Source: RGIG2206 sp045577615 (GTDB lineage Bacteria > Bacillota > Clostridia > Oscillospirales > Acutalibacteraceae). Taken from it: DNA of 34,116 bases. A program made the position numbers and the translations under genes. Of this stretch, positions 23,588 through 31,488 are shown piece by piece. The stretch covers positions 1-34,116 of the forward strand of contig JAZNIT010000045.1 of NCBI GenBank assembly GCA_045577615.1, written 5' to 3'. The notes under the pieces are model-generated. The model was not told the origin of the DNA. It made no database searches and saw only the letters and a program-made list of their open reading frames with translations. Each line of letters starts with the position of its first letter. The stretch's first letter is position 1.

Positions 23588-24738
23588 ATGACCGACCGCA
23601 AAAAAGTATTAGAACTGTTCGAATCACAAAAAGACTTTATGGATATCACCGTCAAGTCTGAAATAGAGCGTAACCGCAAGGGATATGCCACCGTTACCGT
23701 CAAGGATAAGGATGGCAACATCATCCCCGATGCACAGGTTACCGTCGCCCCGCCATCGACTTGTGTATGGAGTTTTGCGAGGCCAACGGCATTGAGCCCA
23801 GAGAGCACGCTCTGGCATACGAGGCATTTTTTCCAAAATGGCTTTACAACAGCCCCGTAAGTGAGATTAAAAAAGAGCTTGAGCGCCGATATAGCGAGGT
23901 GGCGGAGCGATATAAGGACCGCATCAACACCATCGAGGTCACTAACGAGATGTTTTGGAACAATGGCAAAACTGCCTTTTATGACGAGCCCGATTATGTT
24001 GAGTGGTGCTTCAAGCTGGCCGAAAAATATTTCCCTTCAAATCAGCTTGTAATCAACGAAGGCACCGGCAAGATATGGAATGCCTGCGGCCGCGCCACCG
24101 ACCAATATTATTCTTATATTGAAAACGCAATGCTTAAGGGCTCCCGCGTTGATGCTATCGGTATGCAGTACCACATCTTCATTCAAAAGGATGATGAGTA
24201 TGAGCGCACCCGCAATCTTTACAATCCCAAGCGCCTTTATAAAATTATGGATTTGTATGCAGGTCTGGGCAAGCCTTTGCAAATTACCGAGGTCACTCTG
24301 TCGGCATACAGCGATATGCCCGAGGATGAGGAGATTCAGGCAAAGCTTCTTGAATATCTTTACACCGTCTGGTTCTCTCACAAGAATGTTGAGCAGATAA
24401 TATATTGGAACTTGGTGGATGGTTATGCCTATGTGCCCACCGATGACCCCGAGGTTATCACCAGGTCACAGGGCGATATGACTATGGGCGAAAATATCTT
24501 CTACGGCGGTTTGCTCCGCTTTGATATGAGCCCCAAGCCTGCCTTCAAGGCCCTTAAGAATCTTATCGAAAACGTATGGCACACCGATGCAACGGTTAAA
24601 ACCGACTCAAACGGCACCGCCGAGTTCAAGGGCTTTTATGGTGAGTATGACCTGACCGTCACCGCCAACGGCCAAACCAAAACCCAAAGAGTAAACCTCA
24701 TCTCCAAGGGCAAAAACCAATTCGAAATCGTAATGTAA
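23588..24738 (+). pseudogene. GH10-type endo-xylanase with internal deletion and frameshift
   Basis: The N-terminal frame (ATG 23588, AAGGGGG upstream) encodes about 54 residues up to IIPDAQVTV. Near 23747 the match jumps to another frame at RPAIDLCMEFCEANG and continues to 24738. The stretch normally between these points in GH10-like proteins, roughly 100 residues of the barrel, is missing. Both catalytic glutamates remain: the acid/base in EVTNEMF (codon 23947-23949) and the nucleophile in ITEVT (24289-24291). A short beta-rich C-terminal domain (DSNGTAEFKGFYGEYD) follows. No signal peptide is visible, so the intact enzyme may have been cytoplasmic. As it stands the barrel cannot fold normally. 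Confidence 0.85.
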
Positions 24739-24740
24739 TC

Positions 24741-24772
24741 AAAAAACCTCCCTGTCATAGGGAGGTTTTTTT
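24741..24772 (+). terminator. Terminator of the GH10 gene
   Basis: AACCTCCC (24745-24752) pairs with GGGAGGTT (24760-24767), followed by a run of T. Confidence 0.9.
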
Positions 24773-24792
24773 GTACTATACTCAAATCAACC

Positions 24793-24870
24793 TTGTAGGG
24801 GGCGGCGTCCTCGACGCCCCGTCTTGCCTCCCTCTGACGAGGGAGGTGTCCCGCAGGGACGGATGGAGAG
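24793..24870. repeat. Dispersed hairpin repeat related to the window-end repeat
   Basis: Three consecutive hairpins: a GC-rich GGGGCG/CGCCCC-type one (about 24798-24821), CCTCCCTC-TGAC-GAGGGAGG (24827-24846), and GTCCC-GCA-GGGAC (24848-24860). Bases 24825-24848 are identical to a 24-base segment of the 33976-34111 repeat (34078-34101), so the two belong to one repeat family. The frames crossing it are not real genes. Confidence 0.8.
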
Positions 24871-24904
24871 AAAAACCAATTCAATCACGCCCTGCCTCGT
24901 TACA

Positions 24905-24946
24905 CTCGGCGCCCGCTCCCTTTCGTGGTTCAAATCTCTCTTTCTC
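24905..24946 (+). pseudogene. tRNA 3'-end fragment facing tRNA-Ser
   Basis: Bases 24927-24946 match 19 of 20 bases of the T-loop and acceptor 3' part of the minus-strand tRNA-Ser (24990-25009), in inverted orientation. A TCGGCGC shared with the same tRNA lies just upstream (24906-24912). The 5' half and the CCA are missing, so it cannot be a working tRNA. Confidence 0.6.
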
Positions 24947-24985
24947 AAAAAATAATAGCCACCCTTTTGGGTGGCTATTATTTTT
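24947..24985. terminator. Bidirectional terminator after tRNA-Ser
   Basis: A long perfect stem, AATAATAGCCACCC (24951-24964) with GGGTGGCTATTATT (24969-24982), around a TTTT loop, with A and T runs extending both arms. It follows the tRNA CCA end directly on the minus strand. Confidence 0.92.
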
Positions 24986-25076
24986 GGCGGAGAAAGAGGG
25001 ATTTGAACCCTCGCGCCGATTTTCACCGACCTACTCCCTTAGCAGGGGAGCCCCTTCACCACTTGGGTATTTCTCC
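24985..25076 (-). tRNA. tRNA-Ser (anticodon GCU)
   Basis: A 92-base class II tRNA. The acceptor GGAGAAA pairs with TTTCTCC, with discriminator G and an encoded CCA. The anticodon stem CTCCC/GGGAG carries the loop CTGCTAA, giving anticodon GCU for AGC/AGU Ser codons. A long variable arm (about TAGGTCGGTGAAAATCGGCG) and the T arm GAGGG-TTCAAAT-CCCTC are present. It lies downstream of the rfb operon on the same strand and has its own promoter. Confidence 0.95.
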
Positions 25077-25087
25077 AAAAAATATAA

Positions 25088-25119
25088 AGCGGAGCGGCAG
25101 ATTTGCCGTTCACTCCGCT
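25088..25119 (-). terminator. Terminator-like hairpin between the rfb operon and tRNA-Ser
   Basis: AGCGGA/TCCGCT outer and CGGCA/TGCCG inner stems, followed on the minus strand by TTTATATTTTT before the tRNA. It would end rfb transcripts. The start site of the tRNA promoter falls within its 5' arm. Confidence 0.7.
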
Positions 25120-25148
25120 ATTATATCAGTATTTTGTGCAAATGTCAA
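25120..25148 (-). promoter_or_regulatory. Promoter of tRNA-Ser
   Basis: On the minus strand, TTGACA (25143-25148) and TATAAT (25120-25125) are 17 bp apart, a full consensus promoter just past the rfbC stop. Confidence 0.88.
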
Positions 25149-25164
25149 CTGTCAAATGCCGAAA

Positions 25165-25743
25165 TCAACCCATATTTTTAAAAAGATTAGGGTCGGCCTT
25201 CAGCTGGGCAAAGGAGGGGTTGACCTTGTCCTTTTCGCTGAGCAAAATTTCATCCACCTTGTCCAAAGGCCACTGCACGTTAATATCGGGGTCGTTCCAC
25301 ATAAGGCCGCCCTCATCGTCGGGATGATAAAAGTCGGTGGTCTTATAGCAAAATTCCGCTTCGTCACTGAGCACCATAAACCCGTGAGCAAAGCCGGGCG
25401 GCAAATAAAACTGCTTTTTATTCTCGGCGGTCAACTCCACCCCATACCATTGGCCAAAGGTGGCAGAGTTGCGGCGCAAATCCACCGCCACGTCAAAAAC
25501 AGCACCGCGAATAACTCGCACAAGCTTGCCCTGTGGGAACTGCTTTTGAAAATGCAAACCTCTCAAAACACCCTTGCGTGACATAGACTGATTGTCCTGC
25601 ACAAAGACCATATTGAGCCCCTCGGCGGCCATATCCTGCTGATTATAGGTCTCCATAAAATAGCCACGGTGATCGCCGTGAACGGCAGGCTCAATTATGC
25701 AAAGCCCCTCTATATTAAGACGGGTCACTTTAATCTGTCCCAT
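25165..25743 (-). CDS. rfbC: dTDP-4-dehydrorhamnose 3,5-epimerase
   Basis: A 192-residue cupin-fold epimerase that inverts C3 and C5 of dTDP-4-keto-6-deoxyglucose. Visible family segments are HGDHRGYFMETY (22-33), VQDNQSMSRKGVLRGLHFQ with the catalytic His64, and the YLPPGFAHGF stretch. The ATG at 25743 is preferred because GAGG lies upstream and the usual N-terminus results; a longer reading to 25791 overlaps the SDR gene. It starts two bases after the SDR stop and is the last gene of the operon. Confidence 0.93.
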   Translation of the reverse strand: MGQIKVTRLNIEGLCIIEPAVHGDHRGYFMETYNQQDMAAEGLNMVFVQDNQSMSRKGVLRGLHFQKQFPQGKLVRVIRGAVFDVAVDLRRNSATFGQWYGVELTAENKKQFYLPPGFAHGFMVLSDEAEFCYKTTDFYHPDDEGGLMWNDPDINVQWPLDKVDEILLSEKDKVNPSFAQLKADPNLFKNMG

Positions 25744-25745
25744 AC

Positions 25746-26570
25746 TCAAACCTCTTTCATAATTTGGGCGATTTTGTCGCCGTTGCCCCACACAGCAGGT
25801 GAGTCATAGGGGCGGTCGGGGAAGGCGCCGTACTGCAGCTTTATGTCAAAGCCGTTGTCACTGATAAAGCGCTCCACACGGTCGCACAGCCTTTCAGGCT
25901 TGCCCGAGCAGATGTTGATTATCCCCGTCACCTTGCTTTGCATAGCGGCGGCGGCAACCTGACGGCAAAACTCGTCGTAGTCGAGAAAGTCGTATTTATT
26001 AACACCCGTGGTAAAGGGAAACTCCTTTTTGCCCTCCTCGGCAGCGGCAACGATTTTGGCAAAAATCGAGTTGCCCGCCTTGGATGTGCCCACGATATAA
26101 TATCCCCGAAGCCATTGAAAATCAGCCCCTGCCTGCTCACAGATGTTGGCAGCAGACTCTCTCAGCTCATTTTTTGCAACGCCGTAGTTAGACATGGGCT
26201 TGCAGGGAGTGTTTTCGTCAATAGCGCCCTCAAAATAGCCAATTTCGTGCATACTGCCAATGGCACACACGCGGCATTCGGGTCGCGCAAACTCCTTAAT
26301 CAGTTGGGTGTGCAAGGGCAAATCCTCAATATGAGCATCAGAGTTATGCACAAAGCCGTCCCGCCAGGCCATATGAAGCAGCACATCGGGTCGACCAAAA
26401 TATTCATAGGGATTTTCTACCTCAAAAAGGTTGCAGTTAACTCGCTCTGCGCGGCTGTCAACACAAGCGGTATCAAAGTCCACCGCAATAACCGTGGCAC
26501 CCATATCGCACAAGGCTGACACGGTACCCCTGCCCAAATATCCTGCGGCACCTGTAACTAAAATTCTCAT
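25746..26570 (-). CDS. NAD(P)-dependent SDR epimerase/reductase of the deoxysugar operon
   Basis: A 274-residue extended SDR. The Rossmann motif GAAGYLGRG is at residues 7-15 and the catalytic YGVAK follows CKPMSN; a Ser-Met pair precedes it. In this place one expects RmlD (dTDP-4-dehydrorhamnose reductase). The protein has the right size, but its sequence reads as a generic WcaG-like epimerase/dehydratase, so the product could be dTDP-rhamnose or another 6-deoxyhexose such as 6-deoxytalose. It overlaps rfbB by four bases and lies two bases before rfbC, so translation is coupled to both. Confidence 0.8.
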   Translation of the reverse strand: MRILVTGAAGYLGRGTVSALCDMGATVIAVDFDTACVDSRAERVNCNLFEVENPYEYFGRPDVLLHMAWRDGFVHNSDAHIEDLPLHTQLIKEFARPECRVCAIGSMHEIGYFEGAIDENTPCKPMSNYGVAKNELRESAANICEQAGADFQWLRGYYIVGTSKAGNSIFAKIVAAAEEGKKEFPFTTGVNKYDFLDYDEFCRQVAAAAMQSKVTGIINICSGKPERLCDRVERFISDNGFDIKLQYGAFPDRPYDSPAVWGNGDKIAQIMKEV

Positions 26571-27589
26571 TTTCTGTCTCCATACATACGGGCATAATAA
26601 TCCTTATATTCACCCGATAATATAGTCTGCCACCAATCCTTGTTATCAAGATACCACTTAATGGTCATTTTGATGCCGTCGGCAAACTTAGTTTCGGGCA
26701 ACCAACCAAGCTCGGTATGAATTTTGGTTGGGTCGATGGCATAGCGCATATCGTGGCCTTTGCGGTCGGCAACGTAGGTGATAAGGCTCTCGGGCTTGCC
26801 AAGCTCCTTGCAGATAAGCTTTACAATGTCGATGTTGGTCATCTCGTTATGACCGCCTACGTTATAAACTTCTCCCACCTTGCCCTTTTGCAAAATCAGG
26901 TCGATAGCTTTGCAGTGGTCGGCAACGTAAAGCCAATCGCGCACGTTTTCGCCCTTGCCGTATACGGGCAGAGGCTTGTCGTTAAGGCAGTTGGCAATCA
27001 TAAGGGGAATAAGCTTTTCGGGAAAGTGGTATGGGCCGTAGTTGTTAGAGCAACGGCTGATGGTAACGGGCAAACCGTAGGTGCGATGGTATGCAAGCAC
27101 CAACAAATCAGCGGCCGCCTTGCTTGATGAATAGGGGCTGCTGGTGTGAATGGGGGTCTGCTCGGTAAAGAACAGGTCGGGTCGGTCAAGGGGCAGGTCG
27201 CCGTAAACCTCGTCGGTAGAAACCTGAGGATAGCGCTCAATGCCGTATTTGCGGCAAGCGTCCATCAGCACGGCAGTGCCCATAATATTGGTGTGCAAAA
27301 ACACGTCGGGATTTTCGATAGAGCGGTCAACGTGACTTTCGGCGGCAAAGTTCACCACCACGTTGGGGCTTTCCTTCTCAAAAATCTCATATATGCCCTC
27401 TCGGTCGCAAATATCGGTCTTGTAAAAGGCAAAGTTGGGATTTTTCATTGCCTCTGCCAGGGTGGACATATTGCCTGCATAGGTAAGGCAGTCGACACAG
27501 ACAATGCGATAGTCGGGATGCGCCGACAGCATATGATAAACAAAGTTAGAGCCAATAAAGCCGGCTCCGCCTGTAACGATAATGGTCAT
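26567..27589 (-). CDS. rfbB: dTDP-glucose 4,6-dehydratase
   Basis: A 340-residue enzyme converting dTDP-glucose to dTDP-4-keto-6-deoxyglucose. Visible are the NAD site TGGAGFIGSNF (6-16), DCLTYAGN, the AAESHVDRSI segment, STDEVYGDLP with the Asp-Glu acid/base pair, and YSSSKAAAD with the catalytic Tyr and Lys. Full length. It lies 23 bases after rfbA and overlaps the SDR gene. Confidence 0.96.
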   Translation of the reverse strand: MTIIVTGGAGFIGSNFVYHMLSAHPDYRIVCVDCLTYAGNMSTLAEAMKNPNFAFYKTDICDREGIYEIFEKESPNVVVNFAAESHVDRSIENPDVFLHTNIMGTAVLMDACRKYGIERYPQVSTDEVYGDLPLDRPDLFFTEQTPIHTSSPYSSSKAAADLLVLAYHRTYGLPVTISRCSNNYGPYHFPEKLIPLMIANCLNDKPLPVYGKGENVRDWLYVADHCKAIDLILQKGKVGEVYNVGGHNEMTNIDIVKLICKELGKPESLITYVADRKGHDMRYAIDPTKIHTELGWLPETKFADGIKMTIKWYLDNKDWWQTILSGEYKDYYARMYGDRK

Positions 27590-27612
27590 ATTACAAACCT
27601 TCCTTTACCAAA

Positions 27613-28497
27613 TCAATAGATAATTTTGCCGTCGGCAACGCTCAGCAAATGCTCGCCATAGGGAGATTTGCCATACAGCTTGGCGGTATCGCGCAGCTGC
27701 TCGCAGCTTATCCAACCGTTGCGATAAGCAATCTCCTCGGGTGCAGAGATTTTAACTCCCTGCCTTTTTTCAAGCATCTGCACAAACACACCTGCCTCAA
27801 GCAGGCTGTCCATTGTGCCGGTGTCAAGCCAAGCAAAGCCGCGACCTAAAATCTCGGCGCGCAAATCGCCTGCCTTAAGATACAAATCGTTGAGAGATGT
27901 GATTTCAAGCTCGCCTCTTGCCGAGGGCTTAATCTGATTAGCCAGCTTTGCAACCCCTGCAGGATAGAAATAAAGTCCGGTGATGCAATAGTTGCTCTTG
28001 GGGTTTTGAGGCTTCTCCTCAACCGAAAGCACGTTGTAATCCTTGTCGAACTCCATAATGCCGAAGCGCTGGGGATCATTGACATAATAGCCAAATATGG
28101 TGGCCTTGCCCTCTTGGGCATTTTTTACGGCATTCTTCAGTCGGTCGATAAAGCCGCCGCCATAAAAAATGTTGTCGCCCAAAATCATGGCGCAGGGCTC
28201 GTCGCCGATAAACTCCTCACCCAAAATAAAGGCCTGAGCCAAGCCGTCGGGGGAGGGCTGCACCTTGTAGCTAAGGTTAACGCCGTAACGGCTGCCGTCA
28301 CCCAAAAGGCGCTCAAAATTGGGCAGATCCTCGGGGGTAGAGATGATAAGAATATCCTTAATGCCCGCCAACATCAGGGTTGACAGAGGATAAAAAATCA
28401 TAGGCTTGTCATAAACAGGCATCAGCTGTTTAGAGGTAACCATAGTCAAGGGGTAAAGGCGAGTGCCTGCACCGCCTGCAAGAATTATACCTTTCAT
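27613..28497 (-). CDS. rfbA: Glucose-1-phosphate thymidylyltransferase
   Basis: A 294-residue enzyme making dTDP-glucose from glucose-1-phosphate and dTTP. Visible are GGAGTRLYPLT (8-18), the VTSKQLMPVYDKPM substrate loop, ILGDNIFYG and the late GFAWLDTGT. The ATG at 28497 is chosen because AAGGAG lies upstream; a frame extending to 28530 lies inside the glycosyltransferase gene. It overlaps that gene's stop by four bases. Confidence 0.96.
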   Translation of the reverse strand: MKGIILAGGAGTRLYPLTMVTSKQLMPVYDKPMIFYPLSTLMLAGIKDILIISTPEDLPNFERLLGDGSRYGVNLSYKVQPSPDGLAQAFILGEEFIGDEPCAMILGDNIFYGGGFIDRLKNAVKNAQEGKATIFGYYVNDPQRFGIMEFDKDYNVLSVEEKPQNPKSNYCITGLYFYPAGVAKLANQIKPSARGELEITSLNDLYLKAGDLRAEILGRGFAWLDTGTMDSLLEAGVFVQMLEKRQGVKISAPEEIAYRNGWISCEQLRDTAKLYGKSPYGEHLLSVADGKIIY

Positions 28498-29489
28498 AAC
28501 TTTTCTCCTTCGGTGAGCCGCTTTCCGCAATACTGGAGCATGTGAGCGGGTGACAAGCGGTCCTTGTAGTTGTAGTCAAAGGGCGCTGCTGATTTTACAA
28601 ATTCAATATCCATATCCTCGGCAGAGTCAAAAACCGATATGGCCTCAGCCGAGTAAAAGGGAGCAGTTTTAACCTCGGGGTTGTTGGTGATAAGCTTGCG
28701 GTCAAACATAATGGCCTCGCAGGCACGCAAAGTGTAGCCGTGGCCACCCTTTTGCATAACCTCAAGCAAGCAGTTGGTGGACTTGATGCGCTGCAGATTT
28801 TCGATGTAGGGCATTTTGTCGCAATAATGGATTTTGTCCTGTAGACGGCGCTTGTCCTCAGGCACGCCCGTGATGTGAAAATCGCACTTAAGCCCTGCCT
28901 CCGACAAACGCTCAAAGGCGCCTATAATATCGTCAAGTCGGTCCTTGGCCTTGCCCACGAAATAAATATCGCTTTTTTTGATAGCGGGATTTTCGGGCAC
29001 TTTATAATCAGAATAAACAAGGGGATAATATTCAAGTCCGTATTCCTTGGCATCCTGCTGGTCAAAGGATAGCACAAGATCAAACTTGGCCTTAATATCC
29101 TCAACCTTAACGTCGTTGCAGTGAGCCACCAAATCCTGATAATGGCAAACGAATTTGGCATCGGGATAGAGCTTTTTAAGGTGCTCCATCAAGCCGTATT
29201 TCAAAAGATAGCAGCGGCGGATAAAAAACACAAAGCAGATGGGGCGGCTATCCTTGAAGGTGTTGCGAAACATAAGGGGGTTCCAAATGCTCTTAAATGG
29301 CATCTCAAACTTGCGGTTAAGCAGCCCCGAAAAATGAACCTTGTATAAAAAGGTGAGCAGCCGATTGTCGCTGTCGATGGGCTTGCAAAGGTAACGGGCG
29401 CAGTCAAGGTGATTGACGTCGTCGTAGGGAATGGTGTAAAAATCATTGGCATAGCCAAACACCACGTAATTAAAGCCGTAATCCTTCAC
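28494..29489 (-). CDS. Glycosyltransferase-like protein
   Basis: A 331-residue protein. The C-terminal half shows a GT-B-like arrangement: DIYFVGKAKDRLDDI (a common start of the second domain), then IHYCDKMPYIENLQRI, NCLLEVMQKGGHGYTLRACEAI and KLITNN, a pattern of cell-surface glycan transferases. The N-terminal half is less conserved. A GTG start at 29489 has an AGAGGTGAG site. As the first gene of the deoxysugar operon, it probably uses or builds on the dTDP-sugar made by the genes after it; donor and acceptor are not evident. Confidence 0.75.
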   Translation of the reverse strand: MKDYGFNYVVFGYANDFYTIPYDDVNHLDCARYLCKPIDSDNRLLTFLYKVHFSGLLNRKFEMPFKSIWNPLMFRNTFKDSRPICFVFFIRRCYLLKYGLMEHLKKLYPDAKFVCHYQDLVAHCNDVKVEDIKAKFDLVLSFDQQDAKEYGLEYYPLVYSDYKVPENPAIKKSDIYFVGKAKDRLDDIIGAFERLSEAGLKCDFHITGVPEDKRRLQDKIHYCDKMPYIENLQRIKSTNCLLEVMQKGGHGYTLRACEAIMFDRKLITNNPEVKTAPFYSAEAISVFDSAEDMDIEFVKSAAPFDYNYKDRLSPAHMLQYCGKRLTEGEKL

Positions 29490-29527
29490 AAAAGCTCACC
29501 TCTTTCAAAACATAAAACTCCCTTTTA

Positions 29528-29556
29528 ATAATAATACAAATCAAACGCAATGTCAA
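29528..29556 (-). promoter_or_regulatory. Promoter of the glycosyltransferase-rfb operon
   Basis: On the minus strand, TTGACA (29551-29556) and TATTAT (29528-29533) are 17 bp apart, upstream of the GTG at 29489. Confidence 0.82.
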
Positions 29557-29563
29557 CAAAACC

Positions 29564-29592
29564 TTGACAAGATTTAACGGCGGGGCTATATT
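29564..29592 (+). promoter_or_regulatory. Promoter of the DUF2809 gene
   Basis: TTGACA (29564-29569) and TATATT (29587-29592) with a 17-bp spacer, divergent from the rfb operon promoter; the two -35 boxes are seven bases apart. Confidence 0.85.
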
Positions 29593-29614
29593 ATGAAAAA
29601 AAGGAGTGATTAAA

Positions 29615-29992
29615 ATGAAAAAACGTCTGCCGTATATAATCGCCGCCCTTATACTTCTTGCTGTTGAAATTTTTATCGGTGTCTATGTAAAGGATGATAT
29701 AATCCGCCCTTATGGTGGTGATATACTTGTTACAGTCCTGCTGTGCGCCATAGTCCGCAGTGTGTGGACAAAGCCCTTCAAGGGTATGTGGCTGTGGGTT
29801 TTTGCCTTCAGCATTTTTGTAGAAATAACCCAACATTTCCACCTTGCCGACCTGCTGGGCATACACAACAAGATTGTGCGGATAATAATGGGCGGCAGTT
29901 TTTCATTTATGGATATAATTTGCTATTTTGTGGGCTGTCTTGCTTTTCATCTGATTGAAAGAGCAATTAAAAACCGCAAGGCTTTTTCTTGA
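29615..29992 (+). CDS. DUF2809 family membrane protein
   Basis: A 125-residue protein with four membrane helices. The motifs RPYGGDILVTVLLCAIVR and FVEITQHFHLADLLGI match the DUF2809 family of small membrane proteins of unknown function. The ATG at 29615 has AAGGAG eight bases upstream; a GTG at 29606 is inside that site. It is followed at once by the rex promoter, which lies over its stop codon. Confidence 0.8.
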   Translation: MKKRLPYIIAALILLAVEIFIGVYVKDDIIRPYGGDILVTVLLCAIVRSVWTKPFKGMWLWVFAFSIFVEITQHFHLADLLGIHNKIVRIIMGGSFSFMDIICYFVGCLAFHLIERAIKNRKAFS

Positions 29993-30017
29993 CAAAAGCA
30001 GCATTTTAATTCATAAT
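29989..30017 (+). promoter_or_regulatory. Promoter of rex
   Basis: TTGACA (29989-29994) and CATAAT (30012-30017) with a 17-bp spacer. The TGA within the -35 box is the stop codon of the DUF2809 gene. Confidence 0.8.
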
Positions 30018-30044
30018 ATTTCTATACCGATTTCGGAGGAATGT

Positions 30045-30671
30045 ATGAAAAAGATTTCAACCAACACATTGCGCCGTTTGCCCCGATATTATCGCCTGCT
30101 TGATGAAATGGTCAAAGCAGGGGAGGATAAAACCTCGTCGGCAAATCTGGCTAAAATAATGGGCCTTAATGCAAGCCAAATCCGCAACGACCTTAACTGC
30201 TTTGGCGGCTTTGGTCAGCAGGGCTACGGCTACAACACCCTTATGCTTCGTGACGAGATTGGCCGTCTGCTTGGTGTAGAGCGCCACTTCGGCTGCATCG
30301 TTATCGGTGCGGGCAATTTGGGTCGCGCCCTTGTGTCCCACATCAATTTTAAAGAGCGCGGCTACCGCCTTGTGGGCGTCTTTGACAGCAACGAAGCCTT
30401 TGCAGGTCAGATGGTGTCGGGTATGCCCATCCGTCACATCGGCGGATTGGATGATTTCTGCCGCCTTGAAAAGCCTGCGGTGGCAGTTTTGTGCGTGCCT
30501 AAAGAGGCCGCCCTTGAGGTTGGCACACAGCTTAGCCGCCTGGGTGTGAAGGCTATCTGGAACTTCACTCCCTACGATTTGAGCGTAGACCTGCCCCAAA
30601 TGATAGTAGAAAACGTCCATCTTGAAGACAGCCTTATGTCCTTGGGTTACCGTCTGCAGGATATTGATTGA
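30045..30671 (+). CDS. rex: Redox-sensing transcriptional repressor Rex
   Basis: A 208-residue repressor. The winged HTH (about 1-75) includes NASQIRNDLNCFGGFGQQGYGY, and the Rossmann domain carries GAGNLG (88-93), the NAD(H) site. Rex senses the NADH/NAD+ ratio and controls fermentation genes in Clostridia; NADH releases it from DNA. The ATG at 30045 has GGAGGA upstream; another ATG at 30041 is out of frame. I did not see a full TTGTTAA-N4-TTAACAA Rex site in its own promoter. It is followed 11 bases later by the DUF1624 gene. Confidence 0.95.
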   Translation: MKKISTNTLRRLPRYYRLLDEMVKAGEDKTSSANLAKIMGLNASQIRNDLNCFGGFGQQGYGYNTLMLRDEIGRLLGVERHFGCIVIGAGNLGRALVSHINFKERGYRLVGVFDSNEAFAGQMVSGMPIRHIGGLDDFCRLEKPAVAVLCVPKEAALEVGTQLSRLGVKAIWNFTPYDLSVDLPQMIVENVHLEDSLMSLGYRLQDID

Positions 30672-30682
30672 GAGGTTAACTG

Positions 30683-31444
30683 ATGAAAGAGGGAGCACAA
30701 CGCTACCATTTGCTTGATGAAATACGTGGCTTTGCAATAATTTGTATGGTCTTTTTTCACGGCTTCTACCTTATGGCAGAGGTTTTTGGTTGGGGTATTG
30801 GCGAGACCCTGCTTAAGTTTTTTACCCCTGCAGAGCCTTTTTTTGCTGCCGCCTTTGTGCTTATGTCGGGCATCAGCAGCCGCCTTTCCCGCAACAATGC
30901 TCTGCGGGGCGCCAAGCTGCTGTGGCTTGCTATCGGCTTAACCCTTGTTACCTACGGCTTGCAGCTTGCAGGTGTCAAGGGTGTGGTTATCTGGTTTGGC
31001 ATATTGCATCTGCTTGCGGTGTCAATGCTTTTTTACGCCGCCCTGGGCAAATGGCTTGACAAAATCCACCCTGCAATAATAATTCCTGTCTGCATTTTAA
31101 TTTTCGCCGTCACCTTTAATTTAGAGAGTGGCTACATCGGCATCGGCAGCCTGTCGGCAGATTTGCCCCAAACCATTCGGTTTAACCGTCAGCTTTTCCC
31201 CTTCGGCATAACAGCACCCGGCTTTTTCTCTGCCGATTATTTTCCAATTCTGCCTTGGCTGTTTATGTTTATCATCGGCACCGTTTTCGGCAGGGCCTTC
31301 GAAAAAGGAGCAGTGCCCAAAATCTTCAGCCGCAGCACCGTCCCCGTCTTTGGATGGTGTGGCAAAAAATCCTTAATAATCTATCTTGCACATCAGCCGA
31401 TTTTGTTCGGAATATTCTACGTGTTGGATAGGATTATGCCATAA
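30683..31444 (+). CDS. DUF1624 (heparan-alpha-glucosaminide N-acetyltransferase-like) membrane protein
   Basis: A 253-residue protein with about seven membrane helices. It starts with the family motif RYHLLDEIRGFAIICMVFFH and contains VLMSGISSRLSRNN and the late KKSLIIYLAHQPIL. The family is related to acyltransferases that move acyl groups across membranes; the substrate here is unknown. GAGAGG precedes the ATG. It is probably cotranscribed with rex. Confidence 0.85.
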   Translation: MKEGAQRYHLLDEIRGFAIICMVFFHGFYLMAEVFGWGIGETLLKFFTPAEPFFAAAFVLMSGISSRLSRNNALRGAKLLWLAIGLTLVTYGLQLAGVKGVVIWFGILHLLAVSMLFYAALGKWLDKIHPAIIIPVCILIFAVTFNLESGYIGIGSLSADLPQTIRFNRQLFPFGITAPGFFSADYFPILPWLFMFIIGTVFGRAFEKGAVPKIFSRSTVPVFGWCGKKSLIIYLAHQPILFGIFYVLDRIMP

Positions 31445-31454
31445 AACGATAATT

Positions 31455-31488
31455 TGTTATTGACAAACGATAACAGATGTGCTATTAT
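31455..31488 (+). promoter_or_regulatory. Promoter with an inverted repeat over the -35 box
   Basis: TTGACA (31460-31465) and TATTAT (31483-31488) are 17 bp apart. TGTTAT (31455-31460) and ATAACA (31470-31475) form a 6-bp inverted repeat with a nine-base spacer around the -35 box, a plausible operator for the small HTH regulator encoded downstream. Confidence 0.75.

Noticed and set aside
24771..25181. Open frames on both strands across the repeat and tRNA-Ser (for example 136- and 218-codon plus-strand frames).
   Set aside because: They run through the tRNA, a bidirectional terminator and a hairpin repeat, have no proper ribosome site and are known types of spurious tRNA-overlapping frames.
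31451..31476. A possible Rex operator near TTGTTA, downstream of rex.
   Set aside because: The spacing does not fit TTGTTAA-N4-TTAACAA; the palindrome is TGTTAT-N9-ATAACA and is better read as an operator for the local HTH protein.
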